Shown piece after piece: positions 22,411 to 30,228 of a stretch of 64,000 nt of DNA. The stretch's first letter is position 1. Each line of letters opens with the position of its first letter. The stretch lies in the NCBI RefSeq assembly GCF_003112555.1, contig NZ_BEWB01000018.1:62001-126000 (forward strand), given 5' to 3'. The stretch is from Streptomyces coelicoflavus (GTDB lineage Bacteria > Actinomycetota > Actinomycetes > Streptomycetales > Streptomycetaceae). The notes under the pieces were generated by a model. It did not search any database and was not told the origin of the DNA. It was given only the letters and a program-made list of their open reading frames with translations. Position numbers and translations under genes: made by a program.

Positions 22411-24060
22411 ATGCCCCCGACGCTCGCCTCGCTCGTCCACCACTCGGCGCTCAAGCTGACCGTGCGCGCCGGCGAGGACCGCCTCGACGTGCCGGTGCGC
22501 TGGGCCCACGTCAGCGAACTCGCCGACCCCGTGCCCTACATGGAGGGCGGGGAGCTGCTGCTGATCACCGCCCTCAAGCTCGACGCCGAGGACCCCGAGG
22601 TGATGCGCCGGTACGTGAAGCGGCTGGCGGGTGCGGGCGTGGTGGGCCTCGGGTTCGCCGTCGGGGTCAACTACGACGACATCCCCCCGGCCCTGGTGGA
22701 AGCGGCCCGGGAGGAAGGACTCCCGCTCCTGGAGGTGCCGCGCCGCACCCCCTTCCTCGCCATCAGCAAGGCCGTCTCCGCCGCCATCGCCGCCGACCAG
22801 TACCGCGCGGTCACCGCCGGATTCGCCGCCCAGCGCGAGCTGACCCGGCGGACCCTGGCCGACGGCCCGGAGGGCCTGCTGGCCGCGCTCGCCGCCCAGG
22901 TCGACGGCTGGGCGGCGCTGTACGACGCCTCCGGCGCCGTCGTCGCCACCGCGCCGGAGTGGGCGGGCCGCAGGGCGGCTCGGCTCACCGCGGACGTGCA
23001 GCGGCTGCGCGAGCGCCCCGCGCCGGCCTCGTCGGTGGTCGGCGGGACCGGGAACTCCGAGCACCCCGAGAACGCCGACCGCGTCGAGCTGCACTCCCTG
23101 GGTACCTCCCGCCGCCCCCGCTCCGCGCTCGCCGTCGGCACGGCCGCCGCCCTCGGCACCGCCGAGCGGTACGCCGTCCACTCCGCCATCGCCCTGCTGA
23201 CCCTCACCACGGAACGCTCCCGCTCCCTGCACGAGGCGGGGCTCCGCATCGACGCGGCCGTACTGCGCATGCTGCTGGCCGGCGAGCCCGACCACGCTCG
23301 CACAGTCGCCGGGAGCCTGTACGGCGGCCTGCTGGACGCGCCGTTCCGGATCGTCGTCGCCGAGTCGGCCGCGGCGAGGTCCAGGGCCGCCGGCACCGCC
23401 CAGGCCGCCGGAGACACGGGCGGCGACACCGGCGGCGACCCCCTCGGCACCCTCACGGAGATCGTGGAGTCCGCGGCGGCCCGCTCCGGCGAGGCGGTGC
23501 TGGCCGTCCCCGAGGGCGAACGCCTGGTGGTGCTGGCCACCGACGGGGGCGCGGCCGTCGCCGCCTGCGTCGAGTACGCGTCGGCACTCGAGGCCGCCCG
23601 CCCGGCGTCCGAGTCCCGCTCGGGCGGCGACGACGAGAGCCTGGTCGTCGGCCTCTCGGCACCGTCCGGGCCGATCGCCGCGTCCGCCGCCTACAAACAG
23701 GCCGAACAGGCCCTGTCGGTGGCCCGCCGGCGCGGCCGGGTCTGCGTGGAGCACGAACACCTCGCGGCCGGCTCCGTGCTGCCGCTCCTCGCCGACGACG
23801 CGGTCCGCGCCTTCGCCGACGGCCTCCTGCGGGCGCTGCGCGACCACGACGCCACCGGCCGGGGCGACCTGGTGGCCTCCCTGCGCGCCTGGCTCTCCCG
23901 CCACGGCCAGTGGGACGCGGCCGCCGCCGACCTTGGCGTCCACCGCCACACCCTGCGCTACCGCATGCGCCGGGTGGAGGAGATCCTCGGCCGCTCCCTG
24001 GACGACCCGGACGTACGCATGGAGCTCTGGCTGGCCCTGAAGGCCACGGCCACCGACTGA
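22411..24060 (+). CDS. PucR-family transcriptional regulator
   Basis: A 549-residue regulator. The N-terminal PucR domain (about 1-125) includes WAHVSELADPVPYMEGGELLLIT. A central GGDEF-like/GAF-type region contains two Ala/Gly-rich insertions, and the C-terminus has the PucR helix-turn-helix (about 490-545): WDAAAADLGVHRHTLRYRMRRVEEILG. PucR proteins control purine, GABA or amine catabolism. It sits 141 bases before an aldehyde dehydrogenase and close to gabT, so GABA/polyamine control is the natural guess. A possible -10 box TACAGT lies at 22271-22276. Confidence 0.9.
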   Translation: MPPTLASLVHHSALKLTVRAGEDRLDVPVRWAHVSELADPVPYMEGGELLLITALKLDAEDPEVMRRYVKRLAGAGVVGLGFAVGVNYDDIPPALVEAAREEGLPLLEVPRRTPFLAISKAVSAAIAADQYRAVTAGFAAQRELTRRTLADGPEGLLAALAAQVDGWAALYDASGAVVATAPEWAGRRAARLTADVQRLRERPAPASSVVGGTGNSEHPENADRVELHSLGTSRRPRSALAVGTAAALGTAERYAVHSAIALLTLTTERSRSLHEAGLRIDAAVLRMLLAGEPDHARTVAGSLYGGLLDAPFRIVVAESAAARSRAAGTAQAAGDTGGDTGGDPLGTLTEIVESAAARSGEAVLAVPEGERLVVLATDGGAAVAACVEYASALEAARPASESRSGGDDESLVVGLSAPSGPIAASAAYKQAEQALSVARRRGRVCVEHEHLAAGSVLPLLADDAVRAFADGLLRALRDHDATGRGDLVASLRAWLSRHGQWDAAAADLGVHRHTLRYRMRRVEEILGRSLDDPDVRMELWLALKATATD

Positions 24061-24201
24061 GGTCCCACCTGGCCACCACGTCGAACACCTCACCCCCACC
24101 ACTACACCCCGGACAAACGGCAACCGCCCCGCCCCGCCCTACCGTGGACCCCGCACGGCGCACACACCACCACCCCCAACGCGGAAGGGCCGGGACCCGA
24201 C

Positions 24202-25647
24202 ATGACTTCCACCCACGCCTTCTGGCTCGCCGGCCGCCAGGCCACCGGCGAGTCCGACTTCGACGTCACGTCCCCCTGGGACGGCACCACCGTCGGCACG
24301 GTGAGCCTCCCCACCGACGCCCAGGTCGAGGAGGCCGTGGCCGCCGCGTACGCCGTACGGGACGAGTTCGCCGCCACCCCCGCCCACATCCGCGCCGCCG
24401 CCCTCGACCACGTCAGCCGCCGTCTGGCCGAGCGCACCGAGGAGATCGCCCGCCTGATCTCCGCCGAGAACGGCAAGCCGGTCAAGTGGGCCCGCGGCGA
24501 GGTCGGCCGCGCCGTCTCGGTGTTCCGCTTCGCCGCGGAGGAAGCCCGCCGCTTCAACGGCGGCGAGGCCCAGCGCCTCGACACCGACGCCGGCGGTCAG
24601 GGCCGCCTCGCCCTCACCCGCCGCTTCCCGAAGGGCGTCGTGCTCGGCATCGCGCCGTTCAACTTCCCGCTCAACCTCTGCGCCCACAAGATCGCCCCTG
24701 CGATCGCCGCCGGCGCCCCCCTCATCCTGAAGCCGGCCCCCGCCACCCCCCTCTCCGGCCTGATCCTCGGCGAACTCCTCGCCGAGACCGACCTGCCCGC
24801 GGGCTCCTGGAGCATCCTCCCGGTCCCCAACGACCGCATGCCCGCCCTCGTCCAGGACGAGCGCCTCCCGGTCATCTCCTTCACCGGCTCGGAGACCGTC
24901 GGCTACGCGATCATGGACTCGGTCCCCCGCAAGCACTGCACCCTCGAACTGGGCGGCAACGGCGCGGCCGTCGTCCTCGCCGACTGGGCGAGCGACGAGG
25001 ACCTGGACCGGGCCGCGGCGCGCATCGCGACCTTCTCCAACTACCAGGGCGGCCAGTCCTGCATCTCCGTGCAGCGCGTGATCGCCGACGCCGCCGTCTA
25101 CGACCGCCTGCTGCCCCGCATCGTCGCCGCCGTCGAGGCCCAGGTCACGGGCGACCCGAACGACGACGCCACGGACGTCGGCCCGCTGGTCAGCGAGGCC
25201 GCCGCGGAGCGCGTGGAGTCCTGGGTCGAGGAGGCCGTCACCGCGGGCGCGAAGCTCCTCACCGGCGGCAAGCGCGATGGTGCCTCCTACGCCCCGACCG
25301 TCCTCACCGACCTGCCCGCCGACACCACCCTCGCCCACGAGGAGGTCTTCGGCCCCGTCCTGAGCGTGCAGAAGGTGACCGGCGAGGCCGAGGCGTTCGC
25401 CGCCGTCAACGACTCCAAGTACGGCCTCCAGGCAGGCGTGTTCACCCACGACCTCCAGGCCGCCTTCCGCGCCCACCGCGCCCTCGAGGTCGGCGGCGTC
25501 GTCGTCGGCGACGTCCCCTCCTACCGCGCCGACCAGATGCCGTACGGCGGCGCCAAGCAGTCCGGCGTGGGCCGCGAGGGTGTGCGGTACGCGATGGACG
25601 ACTACACCTACGAGCGCGTACTGGTCCTCACCGGCCTCGCGCTCTGA
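24202..25647 (+). CDS. Aldehyde dehydrogenase, probable succinic-semialdehyde type
   Basis: A 481-residue NAD(P)+-dependent aldehyde dehydrogenase. Landmarks are LGIAPFNFPLNLCAHK, FTGSETVGYAIM, the base Glu249 in TLELGGNGAAVVL and the nucleophile Cys287 in GGQSCISVQR. It is only distantly related to the dehydrogenase at 6477-8012, whose active site reads GQDCTAA. Placed after a PucR regulator and near gabT, it could oxidise succinic semialdehyde to succinate and finish GABA breakdown. The SCISVQR context is also found in methylmalonate- or glyceraldehyde-type enzymes, so the substrate is uncertain. ATG 24202 follows GCGGAAGGG. Confidence 0.8.
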   Translation: MTSTHAFWLAGRQATGESDFDVTSPWDGTTVGTVSLPTDAQVEEAVAAAYAVRDEFAATPAHIRAAALDHVSRRLAERTEEIARLISAENGKPVKWARGEVGRAVSVFRFAAEEARRFNGGEAQRLDTDAGGQGRLALTRRFPKGVVLGIAPFNFPLNLCAHKIAPAIAAGAPLILKPAPATPLSGLILGELLAETDLPAGSWSILPVPNDRMPALVQDERLPVISFTGSETVGYAIMDSVPRKHCTLELGGNGAAVVLADWASDEDLDRAAARIATFSNYQGGQSCISVQRVIADAAVYDRLLPRIVAAVEAQVTGDPNDDATDVGPLVSEAAAERVESWVEEAVTAGAKLLTGGKRDGASYAPTVLTDLPADTTLAHEEVFGPVLSVQKVTGEAEAFAAVNDSKYGLQAGVFTHDLQAAFRAHRALEVGGVVVGDVPSYRADQMPYGGAKQSGVGREGVRYAMDDYTYERVLVLTGLAL

Positions 25648-25737
25648 CGCCCGGCCCCGGGGACGGCGCGCAGGCGCCGGGGGCGGTCGGCCGCGCCGCG
25701 GGCCGGTTCGACCGCCCCGCGGCGCGGGGGGTCTCTG

Positions 25738-25780
25738 CCGGTCCCGCGGTGCGGCCGTTCAGTCCGGTCCCGCGGTGCGG
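25738..25780. repeat. 17-bp direct repeat at a gene end
   Basis: CCGGTCCCGCGGTGCGG occurs at 25738-25754 and 25764-25780. The pair spans the stop codon of the glycosyltransferase gene, so the second copy codes for its last residues. Confidence 0.8.
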
Positions 25781-26952
25781 GCGGTTTCGTCCGCCCCCAC
25801 TGTGCGGCAGCCCGCCGTCCGACCCGACAGCAGGTCCCGCAGCGTCGCGTACGACCGGTCCCACGACCACGCGGTCCGCACCCATTGGCGGCCGCCGTCG
25901 CCCATGGCGCGGGCGAGCCTGGGGTCGCGCAGGAGCCTGATCAGCCGGTCCGCCGTCGCCGCGACCGAACGGCCGTCGACGACGTACCCCGTCTCGCCCT
26001 CGCGCACCGTGTCCGGGGCGCCGCCCGAGTCGCCCGCGACGACCGGCAGCCCGGACGCGGCGGCCTCGAGGTACACGATCCCCAGGCCCTCCACCTCCAG
26101 ACCGGCCCTGCGGGTGCGGCAGGGCATCGCGAAGACGTCGGCCGCCGCGTAGAAGGACGGCAGCGCGTGGTGGGGATGGCCGCCGGCGAAGAAGACCGAG
26201 TCCATGACGCCCTCGCGCAGGGCCAGTTGCCGCAGCCCGGACAGGTAGGGGCCGTCGCCGGCCAGCAGCAGTACGGCGTCCGGGACCGCCCTGCGCACCC
26301 AGGGCAGCGCCCTGACCAGAGTGTCCTGGCCCTTGCGCGGGACCAGTCTGGCCGCGCACAGGATCACGGGGCGGTGGCCCAGACCCCACCTCGTCCTGAC
26401 CGGGGCGCCGTCGACGGCCGGGTGGAAGGCCCCGGTGTCCACGCCGGGGACCAGGCGGGCGGTCCGGGCACCGGGGGCGAGGGCCGCCTCGATCGGGCCC
26501 CGGGTGCTGTCGCCCAGCCAGGTCAGCGTGTCCACCTCGGTGCCGACGCGCCGCAGCAGGCACCGGGCGCCCGGGGTGCGGGCCCATCCCACCTCGTGGC
26601 CGTGGGTGGTGGCGACGGCTGTGCGGATCCCCGCCGTGCGGCGCAGCCGTCCCGCCATCAGCGCGAGGGGCGCCGCCGCGCCGAACCACACCCGGTCGCA
26701 GCCGTACCGGCGGGCCACCGCCGCGGCGTGGGCGGTGGCGCGGGGCGTCGGCAGGAGGGTGCGGGCCGGGTGCCGGACCACCGGGTACGGGACGGGCTCG
26801 CCGGGCTGGGCCGCGGGGGTGGGGGAGCCGGTGAGGACGACCACCCCGTCGGGCGGGAAGCGGTCGGCCAGTTCCCGGACGAAGGTCTCGATCCCGCCCT
26901 GCCGGGGCGGGAAGTCGTTGGTGACGATCAGCGTGCGGGCGGCGCTCGTCAT
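25759..26952 (-). CDS. GT4-family glycosyltransferase
   Basis: A 397-residue GT-B enzyme. The N-terminal half opens with LIVTNDFPPRQGGIETFV, the Gly-rich acceptor-side loop typical of PimB/PimA-like mannosyltransferases. The C-terminal half has CAARLVPRKGQDTLVRAL and LLLAGDGPYL, then VEGLGIVYLEAAASGLPVVAG, the EX7E donor-sugar motif. It would transfer a hexose, plausibly mannose from GDP-mannose, to a lipid or glycan. The start at 26952 overlaps the upstream membrane-protein stop (ATGA) and is preceded by GAGAGGA, so the two genes are coupled. The exact donor and acceptor are unknown. Confidence 0.85.
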   Translation of the reverse strand: MTSAARTLIVTNDFPPRQGGIETFVRELADRFPPDGVVVLTGSPTPAAQPGEPVPYPVVRHPARTLLPTPRATAHAAAVARRYGCDRVWFGAAAPLALMAGRLRRTAGIRTAVATTHGHEVGWARTPGARCLLRRVGTEVDTLTWLGDSTRGPIEAALAPGARTARLVPGVDTGAFHPAVDGAPVRTRWGLGHRPVILCAARLVPRKGQDTLVRALPWVRRAVPDAVLLLAGDGPYLSGLRQLALREGVMDSVFFAGGHPHHALPSFYAAADVFAMPCRTRRAGLEVEGLGIVYLEAAASGLPVVAGDSGGAPDTVREGETGYVVDGRSVAATADRLIRLLRDPRLARAMGDGGRQWVRTAWSWDRSYATLRDLLSGRTAGCRTVGADETARTAGPD

Positions 26953-28079
26953 GCGGGGGTCCTCTCGAGGGAACGGTCGGTGGCCAAGGGGGCGCGGTGC
27001 GGCGGACGGTGTGCCAGTGCGGCCAGGACCAGCGGGCAGACCAGGTAGCCGAAGCGCGTCGCCGGCATCAGGACCGTCGCCAGGCCCAGGCCGAGCGCGA
27101 GCCGTCCGGCCGCCGCCCGCAGCGTCCGCGGAGGGCGCACCGCGAGCGAGACACCGATCAGCAGTGCGCCGGCCGTGAGGAGCGCGAGAGCGATCACCGT
27201 GCCGCCGGGGACGTGTGCCGCGAGCAGGTGACCGGGCAGCGGGCTGCCGGCGGGCGAGGCGGTGGCCGTGAGCCCGAACGGGAAGGCGACGACGTTGCGG
27301 AAGAAGCCGGTGGGATCGGTGAGTGCGAAGGGCAGGACCACCGCCGCCCCCGTGCCCAGGCCCACGCCCGCGCACCGCGCCGCGCAACGGCCGCCCTGCC
27401 GTACGGCGATCAGGGCCAGGGCCACCGGCAGCGCGGGCCAGGCGGTCCACTTGAGGGCCGCTGCGGCACCGAGCGCGAGACCGGCCCCACCCGGCCGGCC
27501 CCGCCCCGCCAGTGCGAGGCCGAGGCACATCAGGCCGGCCACCGGCAGGTCCACGCCGCCCACCGCGAGGGGCAGCGCGACCAGCGGGCAGGCGAGCAGC
27601 GGACCGACGCGGCACGGCCGGGCCGCGGCGAGGGACACGACGAACGTGCCGCCCAGCCACCAGCGGGGATCTCCCGGCAGGACGCCGAAGAGCGCCATCC
27701 CCGGCAGATAGGGATTGAAGTCGGCCACGGCCGAGGGAGCCGTGAGGTACGGGCTTCCACCGGCGAGCAGCAGCCGCCCCGACCGCTCGACCACGGCGAC
27801 CTCCGACTGCCCGAGCCCCGCCGCCACCAGGACGACGAGCGGGACCACGACGGCCCCCGCCACCGCGACAGCGCGAGCCGCCCGGCGCGCAGCGGAGCCC
27901 GAGGACAGGAACGCCGCGAGCGCGTACCCCGCCCCGGCCGACCATCCCCACATCCGGTGCGGCACCGGGCCCGAGACCAGCGCGAAGCCCGTCGCCGCCA
28001 CCGCGCACCCGGCCCACGCGTACCGTTCGACGTGCCGCCCGGCGTACCCGGCGACCCGTTCCCCAAAGGTCTTCCCCAT
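26949..28079 (-). CDS. DUF2029/GT87-type polytopic membrane glycosyltransferase
   Basis: A 376-residue membrane protein with roughly ten hydrophobic segments. The blocks GGSPYLTAPSAVADFNPYLPGM, ALGAAAALKWTAWPALP and LMPATRFGYLVCPLVLAAL fit the DUF2029/GT87 family of polyprenyl-phosphate-dependent mannosyltransferases, which work from the outer side of the membrane. It is coupled by a 4-base overlap to the cytosolic GT4 enzyme, suggesting a two-step glycolipid or glycan elongation. No clear ribosome-binding site precedes the ATG at 28079. It is divergent from the sensor kinase gene. Confidence 0.75.
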   Translation of the reverse strand: MGKTFGERVAGYAGRHVERYAWAGCAVAATGFALVSGPVPHRMWGWSAGAGYALAAFLSSGSAARRAARAVAVAGAVVVPLVVLVAAGLGQSEVAVVERSGRLLLAGGSPYLTAPSAVADFNPYLPGMALFGVLPGDPRWWLGGTFVVSLAAARPCRVGPLLACPLVALPLAVGGVDLPVAGLMCLGLALAGRGRPGGAGLALGAAAALKWTAWPALPVALALIAVRQGGRCAARCAGVGLGTGAAVVLPFALTDPTGFFRNVVAFPFGLTATASPAGSPLPGHLLAAHVPGGTVIALALLTAGALLIGVSLAVRPPRTLRAAAGRLALGLGLATVLMPATRFGYLVCPLVLAALAHRPPHRAPLATDRSLERTPA

Positions 28080-28221
28080 GTCCGTCGACGCTAGGAATCC
28101 GCAGGTCCCAGGGCGTCAACCGAGGCTCCGCAGCCGGAAGTCAACCCGTGGTACGACATCCGGTCCCGGACTCCACCCGGGCGGTGACGCGCGCCCCTGC
28201 CCCGGCCGGGATCATGGAGGA

Positions 28222-29451
28222 ATGAGTACGTCGCCCCAACAGCGCCTGCGCGACTGGATCGCGGCGCCCGCCTACCCCTGGATCACCGGCGGTGCCGTGA
28301 CGGTGGGCGCGGTCGTGGAGCTGATCGCCGTTCCGGGCGGCGTCACGACCACGGTCGGAGTGCTGGTGTCCGCGGCCTCGCTGATGTGGCGGCGCTCCTT
28401 CCCGCCCGTCGCGATGCTCACCGTCGCGGCGGGGCTGATCGCCTTCGCCGGGGACGTCAACCTGTACGTGTCGATCATGGTGAGCGGGCTGACCGGCTGC
28501 TACTCGCTGGGCCGCAACCGGGTGCTGCACCCGGCCCTCACCGTCGCGGGCGGCGCGCTCGGCGCGGTGTGCGTCAACCTGGTGCACATCAACACCTGGT
28601 CGCGGATGGACCTGCCGGTGCCCGCGCTGTGGGAGAAGGGATCGCTCAGCCTGTTCGCCGAGTCGTTCCTGCTGACCGTGGTCGTCTTCGGAGCGGTGAT
28701 GATGGGTGACGCGGTCCGCTCCCGGGAGGAGACACGCACCGAACGGAGCCTGGCGCAGGCCAAGTTGATCGCCATGGAGCGGCAGCAGGCCGCCGAGGCG
28801 GAACGCGCCGCGATCGCCCGCGAACTGCACGACATCGTCTCCCACTCGGTGTCGATGATCGCCGTACAGGCCGAGAGCGCCACGTACACCACGCCCGGAC
28901 TCACGCCGGAGGCGCGTGACGGCTTCCAGCAGATCGCCGGCACCGCCCGCTCCTCGATGGCCGAACTGCGCCGCCTGCTCGGCGTCCTGCGCACGCCCCC
29001 GGGCGACACCGGCCCGGCCGCTCTCACCGCGCCGCAGCCGACCCTGGACCATCTGGCCGAACTGGTCGAGCAGCACCGGGCCGTGGGCGGCCCGGCCGAG
29101 CTGCGGATCACCGGGGAGCGGGTGGCGCTGCCCGCCGCGTGGGAGCTGTCCGCCTACCGGATCGCCCAGGAGGCGCTGACCAACGCCCGCAAGCACGCCC
29201 CCGGCGCCCGTACCGTGGTCGAGGTCGACTACGGCGCCGGCCGGCTGCTCACCCTCCGCGTCCGCGACGACGGTCCGGGCACCGGTCCCGGCTCGGATCC
29301 CGGTTCCGGTCCGGACTCCGTCGCCGGTACGGGGCACGGGCTGACCGGCATGCGGGAGCGGGCCGCCCTGGTCGGGGGGCGGCTCACGGCGGGGGCGGGC
29401 CCGGACGGCGGCTTCCTGGTGGAGGCGGAGCTGCCTTGGGGGAGCGGATGA
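28222..29451 (+). CDS. NarL-type sensor histidine kinase
   Basis: A 409-residue membrane sensor kinase. About five hydrophobic segments occupy residues 20-165. A coiled linker then leads to the HisKA_3 dimerisation domain with the phospho-acceptor His203 in ARELHDIVSHSVSMI. The HATPase domain has the N-box NARKHA, DDGPG and GHGLTGMRERA. An insert rich in Gly/Pro/Ser/Asp (about 352-366) sits between the G-boxes. It phosphorylates the regulator encoded next, whose start overlaps its stop. The ATG at 28222 follows GGAGG with very short spacing. The signal is unknown. Confidence 0.9.
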   Translation: MSTSPQQRLRDWIAAPAYPWITGGAVTVGAVVELIAVPGGVTTTVGVLVSAASLMWRRSFPPVAMLTVAAGLIAFAGDVNLYVSIMVSGLTGCYSLGRNRVLHPALTVAGGALGAVCVNLVHINTWSRMDLPVPALWEKGSLSLFAESFLLTVVVFGAVMMGDAVRSREETRTERSLAQAKLIAMERQQAAEAERAAIARELHDIVSHSVSMIAVQAESATYTTPGLTPEARDGFQQIAGTARSSMAELRRLLGVLRTPPGDTGPAALTAPQPTLDHLAELVEQHRAVGGPAELRITGERVALPAAWELSAYRIAQEALTNARKHAPGARTVVEVDYGAGRLLTLRVRDDGPGTGPGSDPGSGPDSVAGTGHGLTGMRERAALVGGRLTAGAGPDGGFLVEAELPWGSG

Positions 29452-29471
29452 GCAGGGGGGAGCGGATGAGC
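29438..29471 (+). repeat. Tandem duplication of a ribosome-binding site plus start codon
   Basis: GGGGGAGCGGATGAGC occurs at 29438-29453 and 29456-29471 with an 18-base period. Each copy holds a Shine-Dalgarno-like GGGGGAG and an in-frame ATG (29448 and 29466), so the response regulator has two equivalent starts. Confidence 0.9.
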
Positions 29472-30176
29472 GCCGGGGAGCGAGCGGGGAAGCCGCACGT
29501 GATCAGGGCACTGGTCGCCGACGACCAGGCGGTCGTCCGCACCGGGTTCGTGAACCTCCTCGCCACCCAGGAGGACATCGAGGTCGTCGCCGAGGCGGAG
29601 GACGGGGTGCGGGCGGTGCTGGCGGCCCGGGAGACCCGGCCCGACCTCGCGCTCCTCGACATCCGGATGCCGCACAAGAACGGGATCGAGGCGGCCCGCG
29701 AGATCCTGGCCGCGTCCGGGGGTGCGACCAAGGTCCTGATGCTGACCACCTTCGGGCTCGACGAGTACGTGTACGACGCGCTCGCGGCCGGAGCGGGCGG
29801 CTTCCTGCTCAAGGACGCCACCTTCCCCGAACTGCTGCACGCGGTACGGGTGGTGGCGAGCGGCAACGCCCTGCTGTCGCCCGAGATCACCAAGCGGCTG
29901 ATCGCCGAGTTCGTGCACGCGCGCGGCTCACGGCTGCCCGTCCCCGCGGCCGGTGACCTCACGGCCCGGGAGACGGAGGTGCTGACCCTGATCGCGCGGG
30001 GCCTGTCCAACACGGAGATCGCGGAGCGGCTCACCATCACCGACCACACCGTGAAGACCCACATCAACCGGCTCTTCGCCAAGCTGGAACTGCGCGACCG
30101 GGCCCAGGCGGTGATCGTCGCCTACGAACTGGGCCTGGTCAGAGCGGGTCGCGAGTCGGGGGTCCGGTACCGGTAG
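29448..30176 (+). CDS. NarL/LuxR-family response regulator
   Basis: A 242-residue DNA-binding response regulator. The receiver domain starts at IRALVADDQAVVRTGF, has the phospho-acceptor Asp71 in LALLDIRMP, the switch Thr in LMLTTFG, and the Lys in FLLKDA. The LuxR-type helix-turn-helix domain (about 170-235) reads LTARETEVLTLIARGLSNTEIAERL. It pairs with the kinase upstream through an ATGA overlap. ATG 29466 would serve equally well because the start region is duplicated. The stop lies inside a 15-bp terminator hairpin. Confidence 0.93.
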   Translation: MSRGERMSAGERAGKPHVIRALVADDQAVVRTGFVNLLATQEDIEVVAEAEDGVRAVLAARETRPDLALLDIRMPHKNGIEAAREILAASGGATKVLMLTTFGLDEYVYDALAAGAGGFLLKDATFPELLHAVRVVASGNALLSPEITKRLIAEFVHARGSRLPVPAAGDLTARETEVLTLIARGLSNTEIAERLTITDHTVKTHINRLFAKLELRDRAQAVIVAYELGLVRAGRESGVRYR

Positions 30177-30201
30177 CCCTTGGCCACCGGTACCGGACCC
30201 C
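30159..30201. terminator. 15-bp bidirectional terminator overlapping a stop codon
   Basis: GGTCCGGTACCGG (30161-30173) and CCGGTACCGGACC (30187-30199) form a perfect stem, extended by two more G-C pairs to 30159/30201. The loop contains the response regulator stop codon. It lies between convergent genes. Confidence 0.85.
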
Positions 30202-30228
30202 GTCCCCGTGCCGGACCTCCCCGGACCC

